Origin: Dinoroseobacter sp049800775
GTDB taxonomy: Bacteria > Pseudomonadota > Alphaproteobacteria > Rhodobacterales > Rhodobacteraceae
Assembly: GCF_049800775.1 (NCBI RefSeq)
Contig: NZ_JBNAFR010000001.1
Location: forward strand, 434,001-498,000
Length of the DNA stretch: 64,000 nucleotides
Reading direction: 5' to 3'
A program made the translations under genes and the position numbers. Positions 60,090 to 64,000 of the stretch are shown in pieces (position 1 is the stretch's first letter; every line of letters begins with the position of its first letter). The notes beneath the pieces are model-generated. The model did not search any database and was not told where the DNA came from. It saw only the letters and a list, made by a program, of their open reading frames with translations.

Positions 60090-63064
60090 GACTTGTCCTT
60101 CAGGCCCATCAGAGCCGCGGCGAAGGGGTTATCCGGATCGATGCGATCCTTCTTCTTGTCCGGGCGGGACTGATAGGTCTTGGGGCTGGTGTCGCGCGGA
60201 CCGCGTCCACCGGGTTTGCCCTTGCCACCGGCCCCCTTGCCCCGGGGTTTGCCGCCTTGCTTGCCACCGGGCTTGCCGCTGCGGGCCTGGGCCTCGCCGC
60301 CGCCCTTGCGACCCCGGTTGTCGGTCCGACGCGGACGCGGGGCCCAGCGGAAGGTGTAGACAACCTCCATTTCCGGCTCGGCGGGCTCTGCCGCGCTCTC
60401 GGCCTCGGCCGTGGCGTCTGCGGGTGTTTCCGCATCCGCCTGCGTGGGGTCTTCGGTGGTGGCGTCGTCGGCGGTGGCGGCGTCGGCCTCGACAGGCGTT
60501 TCAGCCGCCGGGGCCTCTGCCTCTGCAGGGGTCTCTGCCTCTGCAGGCGTCTCAGCCGCAGGGAGATCGGTTTCGGCAGCGTCCTCTGCAACAGCAGGCT
60601 CCCCCTCGGCGACCGGCGTCTCGGCTTCCGCCGCCGCCTCGCCGGGCTCCCCGGCCGGGGCTGCATCCGCCGCCGGAGCGGGCTTCACCTTGGCCCGCTC
60701 CGAGCGTTCAGCGGCATAGCCCAGCCCCTGCATCAGGTCGGCAAACTGCTCCAACGTCATGCCCGTGATCGACAGCATATCCGGTGTCGCCTCGAATCCG
60801 CCGCGTGTGTCCACGCCGCGCAGCATATCCGCCAGACGCTCCAGCATGTCGATACGGATCGCCCGCGCACCCGCCGATCGATAGCCGGATTCGCTGTAGA
60901 TCTCGGCGCTCACGCCCTCGATCACCGGGATCGTCACCAGTCCCGGGGGCGGGCTTTCGGGGAAGACATCGCGCCCCTTGAAGAGCGAGGACAGCACCAG
61001 ACGCAGCCGCGTCGGTGCCGGCTTCAACAGAAGCGGCAGAAAGATGGTGAACTGCCCGAACCGCACGCCGTGCTTGCGCAAAAGCCCGCGCGCATCCTGG
61101 TCCAGCGCCTTGACGTCCTGGGCCACGGCGGCCCGGGGCAGAACGCCCAGCGCCTCGACCATCTGGAAGGCAAAGCCGCGCACCAGACCGGTGAGCGCCT
61201 CGTCCCGGCTCATGGCCAGAAGCGGCTCGAACAGGGCTGCGATCTTGCGGTCGATGAAATGCTGCAGACGGCGCTCGACCTTCTGGGCCACATCGGCGCC
61301 CGCCTCGTCATCGACGAAGGCCTGAACCGCGGGCTTGAGCGGGTCCGCCCCCTTCACGAGCTTGCCGACCGCCTGGTCGCCCCACATGAGGCCCCCCTGC
61401 TCGGTATAGTCGATCTCGGTATCGGGCGCGTTGTAGAACCGGTCCGCGCGCAGATGGAACTCCGGAGCCAGCGCAGAGAGAGAGGCCGCACGGACGGCCT
61501 TGGCCTCCTCCGGGGTCGCGGTCTTGTCCTGGCGGAAGCGGAACCCTTCGAGACGGCCGATCAGCTCGCCCTCCACGGTCACTTCACCTTTTTCGTTTAC
61601 GTCGGCCACCAGGCTCTCCTTCTGTTTCAACCGCCGCAGAAGCACGGATGTGCGGCGATCGACAAATCGTTGGGTCAGCGCCGTGTGCAATGCGTCTGAC
61701 AAGCGGTCTTCTACAGCGCGCGTCTCGCCGCGCCAATGGCTATCCTGCTCCACCCAGCCTTTGCGTTGGGCCACATAGGTCCATGTGCGAATATAGGCCA
61801 AGCGTTTCGACAATGTGTCAATGTCGCCATCTGTCCGATCAATTCGGGCGACTTGTCGCGCAAACCACGGTTCGGGGACTTTGCCATCATCATGGAGAAA
61901 GCCGAAGATATTCGTGAGCAAACCTGCATGTTCGCCACCAGATATGCCCCGAAAGTCCGGAATCCGGCAGACATCCCACAAAAGACGCACATCGCGGGCA
62001 TCCGACAGACGCGCAGCGATATCGGCCTCGGCCGCGAGGGTCTTGAGCGCGCTGAGGTCATCAGCCTCCCGTGCGCGGACGAGCCAATCATCATCCGGCA
62101 CGGCCTCGAGCGAGGCGATCAGCCGGTCGACCCGGCTGAATTGCAGCTCGGCACTGCGCCATTGTAGCTTGCGCAGGGGCGTGAAGCGGGCGTTCTCGAT
62201 GGCGTTGACCACGCCCTCTTCGAGCTCGGGCGCCTCGCCTGTCACGCCAAACGTTCCCGGCGTCATGTAACGCCCGGCCCGGCCCGCGATCTGCGCCAGC
62301 TCATTCGGGGCCAGGGGGCGCATCCGTCGCCCGTCGAATTTTGACAGGGCCGAGAAGGCCACATGGGTCACATCGAGGTTCAGCCCCATCCCGATGGCAT
62401 CGGTCGCCACCAGATAATCCACATCGCCGTTCTGATAGAGATCGACCTGCGCGTTCCGGGTGCGCGGGCTGAGCGCGCCCATCACCACGGCACAGCCGCC
62501 CTTCTGGCGGCGGATCAGCTCGGCCATGGCATAGACGTTGTCCACCGAGAACCCGACAATGGCCGAGCGCGGTTTCATGCGGCTGATCTTCTTGGCGCCC
62601 GCATAGGTCAGCTCGGAAAAGCGCTCGCGGCGCATGAACTGCGCCTTGGGCACCAGTTCGGCGATGGCGCTGCGCATGGTCTCGGCACCGAGGAACATCG
62701 TCTCGTGCAGCCCGCGCGCCCGCAACAGCCGGTCGGTGAAGACATGGCCGCGTTCGGGATCCGCGCAGAGCTGGATCTCGTCGATGGCCACGAAATCTGC
62801 GCCGATCTCCTGGGGCATCGCCTCGACCGTGCAGACCCAGTATTGCACCCGGTCGGGCACGATCCGCTCTTCGCCGGTCACAAGCCCCACGACCGAGGGC
62901 CCGCGCAGAGCGACGATCTTGTCATAGACCTCGCGCGCCAGAAGGCGCAGCGGCAGCCCGATCACCCCGGTGCGGTAGCCCAGCATCCGCTCGATGGCGT
63001 AATGGGTCTTGCCGGTATTGGTGGGACCGAGGACCGCGGTGATCCGCGCGTCATGTCGCATCAT
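60086..63064 (-). CDS. Suv3-like DExH RNA helicase
   Basis: 992 residues from ATG 63064. Walker A GPTNTGKTHY near residue 14, DEIQLC as motif II, and QIAGRAGRY as motif VI; the profile is the mitochondrial Suv3/alphaproteobacterial helicase. Residues about 800-900 are an Ala/Glu/Pro repeat tract (AETPAEAETPAEAEAP). The C-terminal ~90 residues are Lys/Gly/Arg-rich, probably RNA-binding. It is co-translated with the S4 protein and lies in a cluster with fdxA and carD, which suggests an RNA metabolism operon. Confidence 0.9.
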   Translation of the reverse strand: MMRHDARITAVLGPTNTGKTHYAIERMLGYRTGVIGLPLRLLAREVYDKIVALRGPSVVGLVTGEERIVPDRVQYWVCTVEAMPQEIGADFVAIDEIQLCADPERGHVFTDRLLRARGLHETMFLGAETMRSAIAELVPKAQFMRRERFSELTYAGAKKISRMKPRSAIVGFSVDNVYAMAELIRRQKGGCAVVMGALSPRTRNAQVDLYQNGDVDYLVATDAIGMGLNLDVTHVAFSALSKFDGRRMRPLAPNELAQIAGRAGRYMTPGTFGVTGEAPELEEGVVNAIENARFTPLRKLQWRSAELQFSRVDRLIASLEAVPDDDWLVRAREADDLSALKTLAAEADIAARLSDARDVRLLWDVCRIPDFRGISGGEHAGLLTNIFGFLHDDGKVPEPWFARQVARIDRTDGDIDTLSKRLAYIRTWTYVAQRKGWVEQDSHWRGETRAVEDRLSDALHTALTQRFVDRRTSVLLRRLKQKESLVADVNEKGEVTVEGELIGRLEGFRFRQDKTATPEEAKAVRAASLSALAPEFHLRADRFYNAPDTEIDYTEQGGLMWGDQAVGKLVKGADPLKPAVQAFVDDEAGADVAQKVERRLQHFIDRKIAALFEPLLAMSRDEALTGLVRGFAFQMVEALGVLPRAAVAQDVKALDQDARGLLRKHGVRFGQFTIFLPLLLKPAPTRLRLVLSSLFKGRDVFPESPPPGLVTIPVIEGVSAEIYSESGYRSAGARAIRIDMLERLADMLRGVDTRGGFEATPDMLSITGMTLEQFADLMQGLGYAAERSERAKVKPAPAADAAPAGEPGEAAAEAETPVAEGEPAVAEDAAETDLPAAETPAEAETPAEAEAPAAETPVEADAATADDATTEDPTQADAETPADATAEAESAAEPAEPEMEVVYTFRWAPRPRRTDNRGRKGGGEAQARSGKPGGKQGGKPRGKGAGGKGKPGGRGPRDTSPKTYQSRPDKKKDRIDPDNPFAAALMGLKDKS

Positions 63065-63110
63065 TTGGAGGTCCCCAGAAAACCCGTTCAAACCCGCAGA
63101 TCGCGCAGGA

Positions 63111-63698
63111 TCAGAGGCGTTGGCCGCCCTGCTCCCGCTCCAGCCGGTCTATGGCCTCTGATATATCGGGGCGTTGGGGATGTATAGCAGCCGCCGCGCG
63201 ATAAGCGGTCAGTGCCGCCTCGGTCTCGCCCAGCTCCATCAGGATGCGGCCCGCCCCGGCGAGCGCGCCGAAATGCTGCGGGTTGAGGGCCAGCGCCACG
63301 CGCAGATCCGAGAGAGAGGGTCCATAGTGATCCGACAGGTAAAACGCCGTCGCCCGGGCGTGCCAGCCCTCGGCAAAACCCGGCGCGTGATCGGTGAGCG
63401 CGGTCAGATGCTCGATCGCGGCAACGAAATCCTCGTCCTCCAGCGCCTGACGCCCCCGGTCCAGCAGCAGATCCGCCGAGGCCGATCCCGATTGCGACCA
63501 GGCCTCGTAGATCCGGCGCTCGACCGCCTCCCAATTCTGCAGCTCGGGCGATTGCAATCGCTCCAGCAGCTCGGCCACATCCGCGCCCTGCGCCGCAGCC
63601 GGGCTAGCCGCCCCGCCGAGACCTAACGTCAGAGTGAGAAAACCTGCCGCCAAGGCAGCGTTGAGGCGTTGAACTATCGCGGTCATCATGCGCACCAT
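63111..63698 (-). CDS. Periplasmic TPR-repeat protein
   Basis: 195 residues. Signal peptide AALAAGFLTLTLGLGGAASPAAAQ (cleavage about residue 36) and then three to four tetratricopeptide units: ADLLLDRGRQALEDEDFVAA, FAEGWHARATAFYLSDHYGP, GALAGAGRILMELGETEAA. TPRs mediate protein contacts, so it may be an envelope assembly or scaffolding factor. ATG 63698 is chosen; 63689 is possible, neither having a strong ribosome site. Confidence 0.82.
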   Translation of the reverse strand: MVRMMTAIVQRLNAALAAGFLTLTLGLGGAASPAAAQGADVAELLERLQSPELQNWEAVERRIYEAWSQSGSASADLLLDRGRQALEDEDFVAAIEHLTALTDHAPGFAEGWHARATAFYLSDHYGPSLSDLRVALALNPQHFGALAGAGRILMELGETEAALTAYRAAAAIHPQRPDISEAIDRLEREQGGQRL

Positions 63699-63762
63699 GG
63701 TAATGCAACCGCCGGAAAAAGCGAGAGCCCGGCAGTCACAACTTGGAGCGACGGGAAAGTCC

Positions 63763-64000
63763 ATGAGCGAAGTAATCGAAAAGGCCGTTACGGCCCTGCA
63801 AGAGCGCATTGGCGGCGGGTTCGACGGAACCGTGAAATTCGTGATCGAGGACGAAGGCGCCATCATGATCGACGAGGACGGGGTCCGCGCAGGCGATGAC
63901 GACGCAGAATGCACCCTCTCGGCGGATCGCGAGACATTCCAGGGCATCATGGAAGGCGAAGTGAACCCCACGGCGGCCTTCATGGGCGGCAAGCTCAAGC
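63763..64000 (+). CDS. SCP2 sterol-binding domain protein, 3' partial
   Basis: 79 residues are visible from ATG 63763 (MSEVIEKAVTALQERIGGGF). The SCP2 pattern TVKFVIEDEGAIMIDEDGV, then ECTLSADRETFQGIMEGEVNP and FMGGKLK, runs off the right edge. Such domains bind lipids or fatty acyl groups. It is divergent from the TPR gene across 64 bases. Confidence 0.88.
   Translation, partial: MSEVIEKAVTALQERIGGGFDGTVKFVIEDEGAIMIDEDGVRAGDDDAECTLSADRETFQGIMEGEVNPTAAFMGGKLK

Overview
The window looks like a chromosomal segment of an alphaproteobacterium of the Rhodobacteraceae, probably the marine Roseobacter group. This rests on high GC, heavy use of GTG and TTG starts, many 4-base stop/start overlaps, and family-typical neighbourhoods: CarD, 7Fe ferredoxin, S4 protein and Suv3-like helicase together, PrpE, MaeB, and tiny two-helix membrane proteins. 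No rRNA, tRNA, CRISPR array or intact transposase was found. The first and last genes run off the window.

Layout. 1-6.5 kb: the 3' part of a FadB/FadJ-type beta-oxidation enzyme, an FUSC-type membrane protein, a DMT permease, an acyl-CoA synthetase and a conserved unknown. 6.5-11 kb: a compact nucleoside-salvage operon on the minus strand (cdd-deoA-deoB-add-upp), every junction a 4-base overlap. 11-21 kb: maeB, prpE, a hybrid histidine kinase overlapping a sigma-54 response regulator, nadK and glyA. 21-24.6 kb: an esterase, three tiny membrane proteins, a glyoxalase-fold protein and a DksA/TraR-like protein.

24.8-33.4 kb is accessory in character around housekeeping lepA. It holds an AT-rich SIR2-like gene, two paralogous proteins of unknown function (27961-29301 and 31891-33396, the second with an in-frame 9/12-bp minisatellite), a MipA/OmpV porin-like protein and a Hint-domain protein. 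33.4-37 kb carries argD-GNAT-argF, preceded by a possible arginine-rich leader peptide, then a small lipoprotein.

37.3-44.1 kb looks like a decaying acquired segment. A dead tyrosine-integrase tail abuts a ridA gene that has lost its C-terminus. An operon runs ABM monooxygenase, NAD(P)H:quinone-reductase-like ADH, frameshifted VOC protein, AceE-like E1, ridA, divergent from a LysR regulator. A MarR relic and a deiodinase-like redox protein follow. The segment lies directly downstream of hisB-hisH.

44.3-64 kb returns to core-like content: hisBH, a short DMT protein, metY with a strong terminator, a coupled acetyltransferase / ChaC-like cyclotransferase / dipeptidase set, a SIMPL protein, a GspL/GspC-like fusion preceded by a coupled mini-ORF, a Kef-type antiporter, cobT/cobS, carD, fdxA, an S4 protein with a probable CTG start, the Suv3-like helicase, a TPR protein and the start of an SCP2-domain protein.
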